Both the position numbers and the translations under genes were made by a program. A stretch of DNA of 64,000 nucleotides from Bermanella sp049115935 (GTDB taxonomy: Bacteria; Pseudomonadota; Gammaproteobacteria; Pseudomonadales; Oceanobacteraceae): assembly GCA_049115935.1 (NCBI GenBank), contig JAGDZK010000015.1:62001-126000 (forward strand), in the 5' to 3' direction. Below the pieces are notes generated by a model that was not told the DNA's origin, made no database searches, and was given only the letters and a program-made list of their open reading frames with translations. Numbering within the stretch: the stretch's first letter is position 1; the number at the start of each line of letters is the position of its first letter. This document shows positions 17,245 through 25,978 of the stretch, piece by piece.

Positions 17245-18507
17245 ATGCGCAGCTTAATTACCCCTTTTGTCAGTGGCTATTGGTCTAGTGAAAACTATGT
17301 AGCTAAAAAAAACAAACGGGCTGAAGCCGTGCTGTTTCAACAAGCCAGGCCTCGCTATTGCGAGGTCTTTGTTGCGCTTGATGATCCTTATAGCTACCTA
17401 CTTTTACAGCTGCTTCGTCAATTTACTGAAGACTTTGCGCTGGATATAGACATCCACCTTATTCATCGCCGCCAAGATGACATGTTCCCCGAAAGCGCAA
17501 TGTGGTCAAAATGGGCGCTAGACGATGCCAGCAAACTAGCCGGCTTATACCAGTTGTATCTCCCTCCCTACTACCCAAAATCAAACAGCATTCGTCACGC
17601 GCAAGCCTTTTGGGCACAGTATCCCCCAGCGAATATCCGCCAAGCCATTGAGCACTTTGAACAACTTTGGTTAGACCGAGTTATTCCACCTACACACACT
17701 TGCCCCGAATCATTATTACGTAAAAACGAACGACACTTACTCGAATTAGGGCATTACCTACCTGCCAGTATTTATTTTGCAGGGCAATGGTACTGGGGAA
17801 TTGATCGACTGGCTCACCTAGAAAAACGTCTGCTGGAACTTGGGTTTAACCAACAACCCTATTTAGGCTCAAAATACGCACGTACTTGGGAAAACTTTTG
17901 CGCTCAACCAGTCAATGCTGTTACCGATAAAACCCAACCTATCGAGCTTTTCTTCTCAATGCGCAGCCCTTATAGCCACTTAGCACTTAACCGCTGCCAT
18001 GCACTTGCTGAACATTACAACGTGCCATTAGTCATCAAACCGGTTTTACCCATGCTGATGCGTAACCTGAGCGTGCCAAAAAACAAGACCCGTTATATTT
18101 TCTTTGACGCGCTACGCGAAGGACAAAAACTAAATATCCCATACGGCAAAGTAGCCGACCCCTTAGGCAAAGGGGTTGAAAATACCTATGCGCTTTGGCA
18201 TTGGGCAAAACAACAAGATAAAGGCAACGAATTATTATTGGCCATATCTCATTTTGTAAATGTTGAAGGGGTCAGTGCTAATTTTAACCCTGGCCTTAAA
18301 AAAGTTTGTCAAAAAGTCGGCCTAAACTGGCAAGAGGCCAAACAAGCCCTTAAATCTAATGAATGGCGAGCAGATGTCAGCACCAATATTAAAGAGCTGT
18401 ATTCATTGGGATTGTGGGGCGTACCAAGCATGCGCTATAAACAAACATCGGTCTGGGGGCAAGATAGAATCTGGTGCATAGAAGCTGCCATGCTTGCCGA
18501 TAAATAA
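17245..18507 (+). CDS. tandem DsbA/2-hydroxychromene-2-carboxylate isomerase-fold protein
   Basis: This 420-residue protein appears to contain two thioredoxin-like DSBA/HCCA-isomerase domains. Each opens with the same motif: VALDDPYSYL near residue 47 and FSMRSPYSHL near residue 237. In this family the Ser/Tyr stretch sits at the glutathione end of the active site. The second domain is complete, through LWGVPSMRY near the C-terminus; the first is more diverged. There is no signal peptide, so it is cytoplasmic. Its ATG abuts the TAA of the PilS-like gene, implying translational coupling and a shared role. The substrate is unknown. Confidence 0.75.
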   Translation: MRSLITPFVSGYWSSENYVAKKNKRAEAVLFQQARPRYCEVFVALDDPYSYLLLQLLRQFTEDFALDIDIHLIHRRQDDMFPESAMWSKWALDDASKLAGLYQLYLPPYYPKSNSIRHAQAFWAQYPPANIRQAIEHFEQLWLDRVIPPTHTCPESLLRKNERHLLELGHYLPASIYFAGQWYWGIDRLAHLEKRLLELGFNQQPYLGSKYARTWENFCAQPVNAVTDKTQPIELFFSMRSPYSHLALNRCHALAEHYNVPLVIKPVLPMLMRNLSVPKNKTRYIFFDALREGQKLNIPYGKVADPLGKGVENTYALWHWAKQQDKGNELLLAISHFVNVEGVSANFNPGLKKVCQKVGLNWQEAKQALKSNEWRADVSTNIKELYSLGLWGVPSMRYKQTSVWGQDRIWCIEAAMLADK

Positions 18508-18748
18508 CAAACATACCTCCTTCAGCCTCATACTCTTCACTGATTTTTATATTATTTGGTTTTATCCAAACAGCATGTTTTTAAAAAATCTTTTAAATTC
18601 AAATGGTTACTAACATCCCTCTTAAAATCACTGCAGGCAAAGCAACATAATTGTCATCCAGCGCAACTGTTCACATTTTCCTCAACTAAAATAAGGCATA
18701 GTCGCTGCTTAGCTTTGCCTTTGGCTCTTATATTTAAAAGGATTTCTC

Positions 18749-20290
18749 ATGCTCGTCTCAAACTTAATCCCCGGTGAACCAGTGTTGAGCTGGTTACTGG
18801 TTATTATTGCTGCCAACCTCATTTTGTATTTTATTCGCCATAGTGCCCACCAGCTCTTCGACAGCCTGACTTTATTGGTGGTCAATAATTTACGTTTATT
18901 CAGTCGTGCGTTAATCACCACGGCTCGCCATATGAGCCGACGCAACCGCGAAGTATTGCTAGAGCATGGCAAGCAACAAGCCGAGCGTGAACTAGAACGT
19001 CAATTTATTCGATTAGGCAATTTAGTTGAAAAAGACCTAGGGCGTTATCCAACCATTCAACGTAGCATTGAGCAAAACGTCTCCCACATGGAAGACAAGC
19101 TCTCGCAAACATCTGAAGTACCAGCTCCCTTACCAGAATGGACCGAAGCGGTTGAATCCATCGCACGCTTAAAAGATGTCACAAAAAACGATGCCGTGGT
19201 TGGTAAATTACTACAAGCCATATACGAAGCCTTTCACAAACAACAAGGCGAAGTACTGAGCACATTTCGACAAGACATCGCAAAACGTCACGGTATTTTA
19301 AAATCCGCCATGGTGCACTGGCGTCATCTGCTTCACAAAATTGAAAGTTTGCACGAGCAATGGCAAAACCTTAACGAGCAAAGCAAAAAAGTCGATTTGC
19401 AAGTGGACCGTTTTGAGAACATGGTAAAAGGCACAGACAAGGCAGAACGCTTACTGCAATCAAGTAACACCACACAATTTTTTATATCTGTCATTGTGAT
19501 GGTCATTGCCGGCTTTGGCGCATTTGTAAATTACAACCTCATCGCATTACCTATGTCAGAACTGATGCCGGCAACCTCTCAAGTGGCTGGCTATGATGTG
19601 GCTGAAATCGGCGCAGCGGTGATTATCATGCTTGAGCTCACCGTGGGTTTATTTTTCATGGAAGCCATCGGCATTACCCGACTGTTTCCTGTGATTCATT
19701 TTATGGAAGACAAAAAACGCATTATTTGGGCGTGGGTCTGTATTTCATTTTTACTGGCACTATGTGGGGTTGAAGCAGGCCTTGCCTATATGCGTGAAAC
19801 CATGGTGGCCGACAAAGCCATGCTCACTAGCTTTTTAGTGGGAGGCGAGCAAGCGGCAGCCGCATCCGCCAGTGTTGAGCACAGTAACATCCCCATGATT
19901 GGACAAATGACATTAGGTTTTGTTTTACCTTTAATATTAATGTTTGTGGCCATACCGTTTGAATCATTCATCCATACCGGTCGTCACGTATTAGGTAATA
20001 TGGTGGTGCATCTTTGTATTTTTTCTAGCACCATCGCGCGCAGCCTGTCTCTTTTCATGAAGCAGTTCAACAACAGCTTAAAACACATATACGATATTTT
20101 ATGTTTTGCTCCGCTATGGGTTGAGCACATGATTGAGAGCAAGCCCGAGTCAACTAAAAAGGTAAAAGCCAAACTCGAAAAACAAGCTCTAAACACTAAT
20201 GAAGAACAAGTCTTATTAGAATCAGACCAAACAACTAGCAGCAAAAAAGCAAAAAAAGACGACACACCTAAGATTCAAAGAGAAGGCTAA
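18749..20290 (+). CDS. polytopic membrane protein with coiled-coil domain, unknown function
   Basis: This 513-residue protein has one N-terminal membrane segment (about 12-32), then a long charged, probably coiled-coil cytoplasmic or periplasmic part (about 65-235). A block of about five segments follows (about 245-270, 288-315, 328-352, 385-408, 413-435), then a Lys/Glu-rich tail (about 450-513). I recognise no family. It is followed after 2 bp by a VWA-like lipoprotein gene, so the two are almost certainly one operon and probably one envelope complex. Its ATG is preceded by AAAAGGA. An earlier reading frame at 18556 is not convincing. Confidence 0.7.
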   Translation: MLVSNLIPGEPVLSWLLVIIAANLILYFIRHSAHQLFDSLTLLVVNNLRLFSRALITTARHMSRRNREVLLEHGKQQAERELERQFIRLGNLVEKDLGRYPTIQRSIEQNVSHMEDKLSQTSEVPAPLPEWTEAVESIARLKDVTKNDAVVGKLLQAIYEAFHKQQGEVLSTFRQDIAKRHGILKSAMVHWRHLLHKIESLHEQWQNLNEQSKKVDLQVDRFENMVKGTDKAERLLQSSNTTQFFISVIVMVIAGFGAFVNYNLIALPMSELMPATSQVAGYDVAEIGAAVIIMLELTVGLFFMEAIGITRLFPVIHFMEDKKRIIWAWVCISFLLALCGVEAGLAYMRETMVADKAMLTSFLVGGEQAAAASASVEHSNIPMIGQMTLGFVLPLILMFVAIPFESFIHTGRHVLGNMVVHLCIFSSTIARSLSLFMKQFNNSLKHIYDILCFAPLWVEHMIESKPESTKKVKAKLEKQALNTNEEQVLLESDQTTSSKKAKKDDTPKIQREG

Positions 20291-20292
20291 TT

Positions 20293-20940
20293 ATGAAGCA
20301 CTTATTAAAGTTTATTACTCTTTTAAGTGCGCTTACTCTAATAAGCGCATGTACCCAACAAAAACCCACAACAGGTTTGTATTTATTATTAGATACCTCT
20401 GGTACTTACACAAAAGAGTTAAAAAAAGCCCAGCAAATCATTCATTACTATTTAGCCCAGCTAGAGCCAGGTGATAGTTTTGCGGTGGCACGCATTGATA
20501 GCGGCAGTTTTTCTGAAACCGACATCATTGCCAAAGTGACATTTGATCACCGCCCTAGCCGCGCCAATGAACAAAAACGTATTTTTAGTGCCACCATTTC
20601 TAAGTTTATTGAAACCGTACAAAGCAGTGCCTATACCGACATAAGTGGCGGCCTGCTTTTGGCAAAAGAGTATTTAAATGAAATTGGCAGTGATAAAAAA
20701 TATATTATGATTTTTTCAGACATGCAGGAAGAATTGCCTAAGGGTTACAAGCGTGACTTTGAATTAAATCTACCAGACTATGAAGTCATCGCATTAAACG
20801 TCACTAAATTGCGCAGCGACAACCAAGACCCCACCCAATACATGCAACGCTTAAAAGACTGGCAACAGCGCGTTGAGCAAAGCGGCGGAAAATGGCGCAT
20901 GATTAATGATCTAGAGCGCGAGGAATCATTAGGGCTTTAA
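20293..20940 (+). CDS. VWA-like lipoprotein
   Basis: This 215-residue protein has a lipoprotein signal ending in LISAC (Cys20). The mature part has the Rossmann-like order of a von Willebrand factor A domain: GLYLLLDTSGTYT (MIDAS-like, DxSGT in place of the usual DxSxS), TDISGGLLLAKEYL (the conserved Thr and Gly-Gly loop), and KKYIMIFSDMQEE (the second acidic loop). VWA lipoproteins often bind metal and dock onto partner proteins. The 2-bp gap to the membrane protein gene argues for a joint function. A terminator follows immediately. Confidence 0.75.
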   Translation: MKHLLKFITLLSALTLISACTQQKPTTGLYLLLDTSGTYTKELKKAQQIIHYYLAQLEPGDSFAVARIDSGSFSETDIIAKVTFDHRPSRANEQKRIFSATISKFIETVQSSAYTDISGGLLLAKEYLNEIGSDKKYIMIFSDMQEELPKGYKRDFELNLPDYEVIALNVTKLRSDNQDPTQYMQRLKDWQQRVEQSGGKWRMINDLEREESLGL

Positions 20941-20944
20941 TAAA

Positions 20945-20975
20945 AAAGGGGCATCACTTTTAAGTGACGCCCCTT
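20945..20975. terminator. bidirectional terminator
   Basis: AAAGGGGCATCACTT pairs with AAGTGACGCCCCTTT, with one mismatch. It separates the VWA lipoprotein operon from the convergent fabR. Confidence 0.85.
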
Positions 20976-21007
20976 TCTAAATTTATGACTGGTTATTTTT
21001 TGTTGTG

Positions 21008-21631
21008 TTATTTCTTGCCGTGTTTTTTCAAATACACAGCATGACTACCCGCCAGCACCATGCGCAGTTCAATATTTAATTTACGCACTAGGTTTTTACG
21101 CTCTTCTTCGCTCATATCCAATGACATGACACCTTGGCTGAACACCAGCATCACCATCATTTCGGCCACTTCTGGAATATTCGCCAAAGGCTGACGCTTC
21201 ATTTGCTCTGGTGAGCTTAAGTCATCGGTTAACTCTTCAGCAAAACGGCGAGTTTCACGGGCAATGGATTCACGAAATTGTTTAGGGCCCGACACCATAT
21301 CTGAATTTAATAAGCGAATTAAATTAGGGTAGTTTTCAACAAACTCCATAAAGGTTTCGATTGATGTACCCACCACCGAACCTTCTACCTTAACGCGATG
21401 ACGAGCTTGACGCATGATCTGACGTAAAATCAAGCTCACTTGATCCACAAGAGCGAGACCAAGATCTTCCATATCTACAAAGTGACGATAAAAAGTAGCG
21501 GGGGCAATACCGGCACGGCGCGTCACTTCCCGCAAACTTAATGCTGGGAAACCCTTGTCTTTACTTAATTCAAGAGCGGCATCAATGATCGATTGGCGGG
21601 TTCTTAATTTTTGTTCTGCACGAGTGCTCAT
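21008..21631 (-). CDS. fabR: TetR-family repressor of unsaturated fatty acid synthesis
   Basis: This 207-residue regulator is collinear with E. coli FabR. The helix-turn-helix SLREVTRRAGIAPATFYRHF (about 31-50) is nearly the same. DLGLALVDQVSLILRQIMRQAR and TFMEFVENYPN follow in order. FabR senses the acyl-ACP/acyl-CoA pool and represses fabA/fabB-type genes. It is a single gene, convergent with the VWA operon; its targets are not in the window. There is no acyl desaturase neighbour, which argues against the related DesT type. Confidence 0.88.
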   Translation of the reverse strand: MSTRAEQKLRTRQSIIDAALELSKDKGFPALSLREVTRRAGIAPATFYRHFVDMEDLGLALVDQVSLILRQIMRQARHRVKVEGSVVGTSIETFMEFVENYPNLIRLLNSDMVSGPKQFRESIARETRRFAEELTDDLSSPEQMKRQPLANIPEVAEMMVMLVFSQGVMSLDMSEEERKNLVRKLNIELRMVLAGSHAVYLKKHGKK

Positions 21632-21944
21632 GGGATCTGCCTTTTATTCATGGCGCTATTGTAACCAGATCGCAATAAAGCGCAAAAACTTGTGCATGCG
21701 CCCATTCATAAACCCCGTTTCGCCACTCATGGTCGCCTGCGAGCAGCCTCCTACCATTTTGATTCAAGCAACACACCTTGTAGAAGGGTGCTCGCACGCG
21801 ACCAATCAATCTCACGCTGATTCACCCGCATGTGCGGGTTCCTACATATCCCTCACATCAAGCCAGCATTTTCAAAAAATCCATCTATAGAGCCCAAAAC
21901 CCGCCTATGGTAAGATGCGGCCCTTTATTTAGCGGCCCATTTAC
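21632..21944. other. intergenic region with a single repeat unit
   Basis: The 313-bp gap between fabR and trmJ contains one copy of the 97-bp repeat family (21726-21804). A short hairpin, CCCGCA-TG-TGCGGG, lies near 21829-21842. No gene is seen. Confidence 0.45.
21726..21804. repeat. single copy of the 97-bp intergenic repeat
   Basis: The core (TCATGGTCGCCTGCGAGCAG, then CTCCTAC, GATTCAAGCAAC and GAAGGGTGCTCGC) matches the tandem units at 25562-25852 with substitutions. Confidence 0.75.
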
Positions 21945-22676
21945 ATGTCCAATCCCCTGTCTAATATTCGCATCGTCATGGTGAACACCTTTCACCCAGG
22001 GAACATCGGCGCCGCTGCGCGAGCCATGAAAACCATGGGCTTAAATGACTTAGTCTTGGTTTCACCACTTGAGTACCCAAGTGACCACGCCACCTCTATG
22101 GCAGCAGGCGCCACAGACGTTTTAAACAACGCAACCGTGGTTGAAACCCTTGAGCAAGCCATTGACGATTGCCAGTTAGTTATCGCTACCAGCGCCCGCT
22201 CTCGCAGCCATCCTTGGCCCATTAAAGAAGCCCGTGAAATGGCCCCTCAAATCATGAGTGAAGCCAGCCAAGGCAAGGTAGCCATTTTATTTGGGCCAGA
22301 GCGCATGGGCTTGCATAACGAACACCTACGCCAAGCGCATTTCCATATGGATATTCCGGGCAACCCAGAATACCCGGTTCTTAACGTGGCCAGCGCGGTA
22401 CAATTGGTATGTTACGAGTGTTTCATGAGCAACCGCCAAACTTACGCCAAGCACGACAAAGTCTATCCTCAAGTCAACGAATTAAATGGGTTCTATCAAC
22501 ATCTAGAAACCACCCTAGATGATGCCGGTTTTTTAAACCAAGCCCATAAGGGTCAAGCTATGCTGCGCTTAAAGCGATTATTTAACCGCGCACGCCCTGA
22601 AAAAATAGAACTCAACATGCTACGGGGCATACTCGCCAGCGTGGACAAACTGATTAATAAAAACGAATCTAAATAA
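21945..22676 (+). CDS. trmJ: tRNA (cytidine/uridine-32-2'-O)-methyltransferase
   Basis: TrmJ is a SPOUT-class enzyme that 2'-O-methylates position 32 of tRNAs with SAM. Family marks over 243 residues are MVNTFHPGNIGAAARAMKTMG at the start, TSARSR near residue 84, LFGPERMGL (about 120), and the knot segment PVLNVASAVQLVCYE (about 145-160). It lies 10 bp ahead of dapE and probably shares its transcript. The start codon is near a typical upstream promoter region and no alternative is needed. Confidence 0.93.
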   Translation: MSNPLSNIRIVMVNTFHPGNIGAAARAMKTMGLNDLVLVSPLEYPSDHATSMAAGATDVLNNATVVETLEQAIDDCQLVIATSARSRSHPWPIKEAREMAPQIMSEASQGKVAILFGPERMGLHNEHLRQAHFHMDIPGNPEYPVLNVASAVQLVCYECFMSNRQTYAKHDKVYPQVNELNGFYQHLETTLDDAGFLNQAHKGQAMLRLKRLFNRARPEKIELNMLRGILASVDKLINKNESK

Positions 22677-22686
22677 GCGAGCAAGT

Positions 22687-23823
22687 ATGAGCGATACACG
22701 CACACTGGCCCTAAGCAAAGCCCTCATTGAACAGCCGTCTGTGACCCCAGAAGACGCTGAATGCCAACAAATGATGGAAGACATCTTGGCACCATTAGGT
22801 TTCAACTGTGAAACAATGCAGTTCGCCGAAGTGAAAAATCTATGGGCACGCAAAGGCACGGAAAAACCCCTTGTCTGTTTTGCAGGTCACACTGACGTGG
22901 TACCAACAGGCCCCCACGCAGGTTGGACCTACCCGCCATTTGAAGCCACCATCGTGGATGGCATGTTATATGGTCGTGGCGCAGCGGATATGAAAGGCTC
23001 CATCGCGGCGTTTTTAGCCGCCACTGAAAACTTTGTAAAAAAACACCCCGATCACAAAGGCTCCATCGCCTATTTAATAACAGCCGATGAAGAAGGCCCA
23101 GCTGACAACGGCACGGTAAAAGTCATCGAAGCCCTTGAAGCACGTAACGAAAAAATCGACATGTGTATTGTGGGCGAACCATCCAGCACCAAAGAATGTG
23201 GTGATGTGATTAAAAACGGTCGCCGCGGCTCACTGGGCGCATGGATGACGGTAAAAGGCGTGCAAGGTCACGTGGCGTATCCACACCTTGCCAAAAACCC
23301 TATCCACTTAGTCGCCCCTGCCCTTGCCGAAATGGCCGCTGAAAAATGGGATGACGGCAACGAGTTTTTCCCTGCCACCAGTTTTCAGATCAGTAATATG
23401 AACAGCGGCACTGGTGCCACCAACGTGATCCCAGGCACCGTTGAATTAATCTTCAACTTCCGTTTTTCAACGGAATTAACACAAGAAGACTTAAAGCGCC
23501 GTACCCATGAGATCATGGATAAGTACGGTTTTGACTATGAAATCGAATGGAAACTAAGCGGCCACCCATTTTTAACCGATCGCGGTTCATTAGTGGATGC
23601 CGCCGTTGATGCCATTAAAGAAGTGACCAACATCGATACCGAACTTTCAACTTCAGGCGGTACCAGTGATGGTCGTTTCATTGCACCCACAGGTGCACAA
23701 GTGGTTGAGCTGGGCCCAATTAACGCCACCATTCACCAAGTTAACGAACACATCAGTGTGGCCGACCTTGATACTTTAAGCGCCATATATGAGCGTATTC
23801 TTGAAAAATTGCTTTTGGATTAA
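22687..23823 (+). CDS. dapE: succinyl-diaminopimelate desuccinylase
   Basis: DapE hydrolyses N-succinyl-LL-diaminopimelate, the step after DapC, to give LL-diaminopimelate and succinate. It is a di-zinc M20 peptidase-family enzyme of 378 residues. Metal-site motifs are CFAGHTDVVPTGP, GRGAADMKGSIAAF and ITADEEGPADNGT; the late GGTSDGRF and the His in NATIHQVNEHI complete the site. It lies between trmJ and rlmA in a tight run of genes (10- and 12-bp gaps). Confidence 0.95.
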   Translation: MSDTRTLALSKALIEQPSVTPEDAECQQMMEDILAPLGFNCETMQFAEVKNLWARKGTEKPLVCFAGHTDVVPTGPHAGWTYPPFEATIVDGMLYGRGAADMKGSIAAFLAATENFVKKHPDHKGSIAYLITADEEGPADNGTVKVIEALEARNEKIDMCIVGEPSSTKECGDVIKNGRRGSLGAWMTVKGVQGHVAYPHLAKNPIHLVAPALAEMAAEKWDDGNEFFPATSFQISNMNSGTGATNVIPGTVELIFNFRFSTELTQEDLKRRTHEIMDKYGFDYEIEWKLSGHPFLTDRGSLVDAAVDAIKEVTNIDTELSTSGGTSDGRFIAPTGAQVVELGPINATIHQVNEHISVADLDTLSAIYERILEKLLLD

Positions 23824-23835
23824 CAGTTAAGCCTT

Positions 23836-24738
23836 ATGTTAACGTGCCCAGTTTGCCAAAACTTGCTTGAGCTTAATGAGCGTCAATTACGCTGTGAAAA
23901 CAATCACAGCTATGACCAAGCCAAGCAAGGTTATTTTAATTTATTACTCAATACCGCCAAAAGCTCAAAGCAGCCTGGCGATAATGCGGCCATGGTACAA
24001 GCGCGCAGTGCGTTTTTAAATGGCGGCCATTATCAAAGTATTTCTGACACCATTAACCAGTTGGCCATTGATCATTTATTGCAAAACTCAGCTGACAATA
24101 GCCAAATATTAGACCTAGGTTGTGGCGAAGGTTATTACACCGAACGCCTGCACACCGCGTTAAGTGATCATCAAATCAATCATGCATTTTATGGTTTAGA
24201 TATTTCAAAAGACGCTGTAAAAGCCGCCTGCAAACGCAGTAAAAACATTAACTGGTTAGTGGCCAACGCCAACCATGCACCGTTTAAAGAAAACAGCATG
24301 CACCTAATCATGAACGTATTTAACCGCATTATGCCAAAAGCACTTGCCAAGCTGTGCCATGAAAACGGTCGTGTGTTTATTGCCAGTGCCGGTGCGTATC
24401 ATTTACAGCAGCTTAAAGAAGCTATTTACACCACACCTAAGTTTGTGGAGTTTGACGCCATAGCCGTAATGAGTGATGACTTTAATCATGAACATCGCCA
24501 AACATTGGATTTCACCATGAGCCTGCCAGAAGAAAGCACCAAACACCTTCTGGCCATGACGCCACACACATGGCGCTCAAGCCCTGAAATTCAACAAGGC
24601 TTAATGGCGCAAGAGCGTCTAGACTTAAGAGTACAAATCAATTTAGATAGCTTTAGCTTAAAACCATTAGCTGAACGTATTTATCGCACTAAAACAGAAA
24701 ACGAAAACGAAAACGAAAACGAACAAAGCGATATTTAA
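23836..24738 (+). CDS. rlmA: 23S rRNA (guanine-745-N1)-methyltransferase
   Basis: RlmA methylates G745 of helix 35 in 23S rRNA. The N-terminal zinc finger (CPVCQNLLEL, then CENNHSYD) precedes QGYFNLLL; the SAM site is ILDLGCGEGYYTERL near residue 95. The protein has 300 residues, longer than the usual ~270, because of a low-complexity C-terminus: four Glu-Asn pairs encoded by a hexanucleotide repeat at about 24697-24720. The tail looks like replication slippage and is unlikely to matter for catalysis. It is probably co-transcribed with dapE. Confidence 0.92.
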   Translation: MLTCPVCQNLLELNERQLRCENNHSYDQAKQGYFNLLLNTAKSSKQPGDNAAMVQARSAFLNGGHYQSISDTINQLAIDHLLQNSADNSQILDLGCGEGYYTERLHTALSDHQINHAFYGLDISKDAVKAACKRSKNINWLVANANHAPFKENSMHLIMNVFNRIMPKALAKLCHENGRVFIASAGAYHLQQLKEAIYTTPKFVEFDAIAVMSDDFNHEHRQTLDFTMSLPEESTKHLLAMTPHTWRSSPEIQQGLMAQERLDLRVQINLDSFSLKPLAERIYRTKTENENENENEQSDI

Positions 24739-24760
24739 CGGCTAAACACAAGGAGCGTGT

Positions 24761-25060
24761 ATGTTTATAGTAAGATGGCTCGGCAACCTTGCTCAAGACT
24801 ACCAACGTTGCTTTGCTATTTTTGGCGCAGGCCTTGCCGTTTTTATGATTGGCATTGGCCTGTTTTATCTCAGTGCTAAACACTATGATGCACAGCCCTT
24901 GTTAGCCGAGCTACTAACATTAATTGCGATTTTGTTTTTTGCCATTGGCATCATCACCGCGTTAATCGGTTATTTAAGTTTGACCTATTATCGCTGGTAT
25001 ATATTTTTTAAAAAAAAGAAAACAAGCCAACGTGAGCAAAACGACAACAATCACGATTAA
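24761..25060 (+). CDS. small two-pass membrane protein, unknown
   Basis: This is a 99-residue protein with two hydrophobic segments (about 19-40 and 50-75), a short loop containing DAQPLLAEL, and a very basic C-terminal tail (FFKKKKTSQRE) that should sit in the cytoplasm. An AAGGAG ribosome-binding site lies 8 bp upstream. It continues the trmJ-dapE-rlmA run with a 22-bp gap and is followed 24 bp later by another unknown gene. I recognise no family. Confidence 0.65.
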   Translation: MFIVRWLGNLAQDYQRCFAIFGAGLAVFMIGIGLFYLSAKHYDAQPLLAELLTLIAILFFAIGIITALIGYLSLTYYRWYIFFKKKKTSQREQNDNNHD

Positions 25061-25084
25061 ACTTGTCTCGTAAAAGGTTTACCC

Positions 25085-25465
25085 ATGCGCTACCCAGATA
25101 TCGAAATTTACGTTAAAGACGTCACCTTCAAACAAATTGAAGACTGGCTTGCACTGCACTTTAAAAGTGTTGAACGTAAACACATCGAAACCAAAAAAAG
25201 CGAAGCCCGCAGCCACTGGTTAGTGGATGACAGCGAAGTGATCGCCTTTGGCAACGCCATTGCCAAATATTCCAGCATCTGGTTTAAACAAAACAACAGC
25301 CCATGGGACACGGACCTTGATTGCGCACATACAGCCGCTAAAGAATTAGTCACACAGGTACGTTGCTCAAACAGCAGCTGGGAAGAAGGCCAAGGCCCAG
25401 AAAGCCAATGGTGGCGTGTGGTTGATGGCGAAGAAGATATGTTAATTGAATGGCCGGAGGGTTAA
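25085..25465 (+). CDS. conserved-looking hypothetical protein, 126 residues
   Basis: This acidic soluble protein has no signal peptide. It is rich in Trp (WL, HW, IW, PWDTDLD, SSWEEG, WWRVV, EWPEG), suggesting a compact alpha/beta domain that binds a ligand or protein. A good reading frame and normal codon use, plus its place at the end of the trmJ-to-here gene run (24-bp gap), support a real gene. I recognise no function. The tandem repeat block begins about 100 bp downstream. Confidence 0.65.
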   Translation: MRYPDIEIYVKDVTFKQIEDWLALHFKSVERKHIETKKSEARSHWLVDDSEVIAFGNAIAKYSSIWFKQNNSPWDTDLDCAHTAAKELVTQVRCSNSSWEEGQGPESQWWRVVDGEEDMLIEWPEG

Positions 25466-25561
25466 GCCCGCTCAGCTATTCGCTCGCAGGGGCTTTCTAG
25501 GTGCGAACCCCCACAAACTCATCATAATCAAAACACTGTACGAGGCCGCACCTGCGGCCGA

Positions 25562-25852
25562 ATCATAAATTCAATTCGCATGGTTTATGGGTCGCCTGCA
25601 AGCAGCCTCCTACAATTTGATTCAAGCAACCACCCTGTAGGAGGGTGCCCCGCGCCCGATCATAAATTCAATTCGCATGGTTTATGGGTCGCCTGCAAGC
25701 AGCCTCCTACAATTTGATTCAAGCAACCACCCTGTAGGAGGGTGCCCCGCGCCCGATCATAGACCTCATTCACACGCTTCATGGTCGCCTGCGAGCAGCC
25801 TCCTACATTTAGATTCAGCAACCACCCTGTACGAGGGTGCCCCGCGCCCGAT
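25562..25852. repeat. three tandem copies of a 97-bp intergenic repeat
   Basis: Units start at 25562, 25659 and 25756 with an exact 97-bp period. The first two are nearly identical and the third is diverged. Each contains CCTCCTACA and TGTAGGAGG as a 9-bp inverted pair about 25 bp apart. A lone unit occurs at 21726. Two open frames that cover this block are repeat artefacts, and I see no genes in 25466-25978. Confidence 0.9.
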
Positions 25853-25978
25853 AAAGCAACCCCACCCCGATAAACAAACTCAATCACAAAACCTATCAAT
25901 TGTGCGCACTAATGCTGGGCGCGCTGAGCTAAACCCTTTACAATCAAAGTACTTACAACACTAAGAAAAGGGAACTTC

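Noticed and set aside
25660..25964. Open frames on both strands at the 97-bp repeats
   Set aside because: They arise from the repeat periodicity and encode repeat-derived peptides only.
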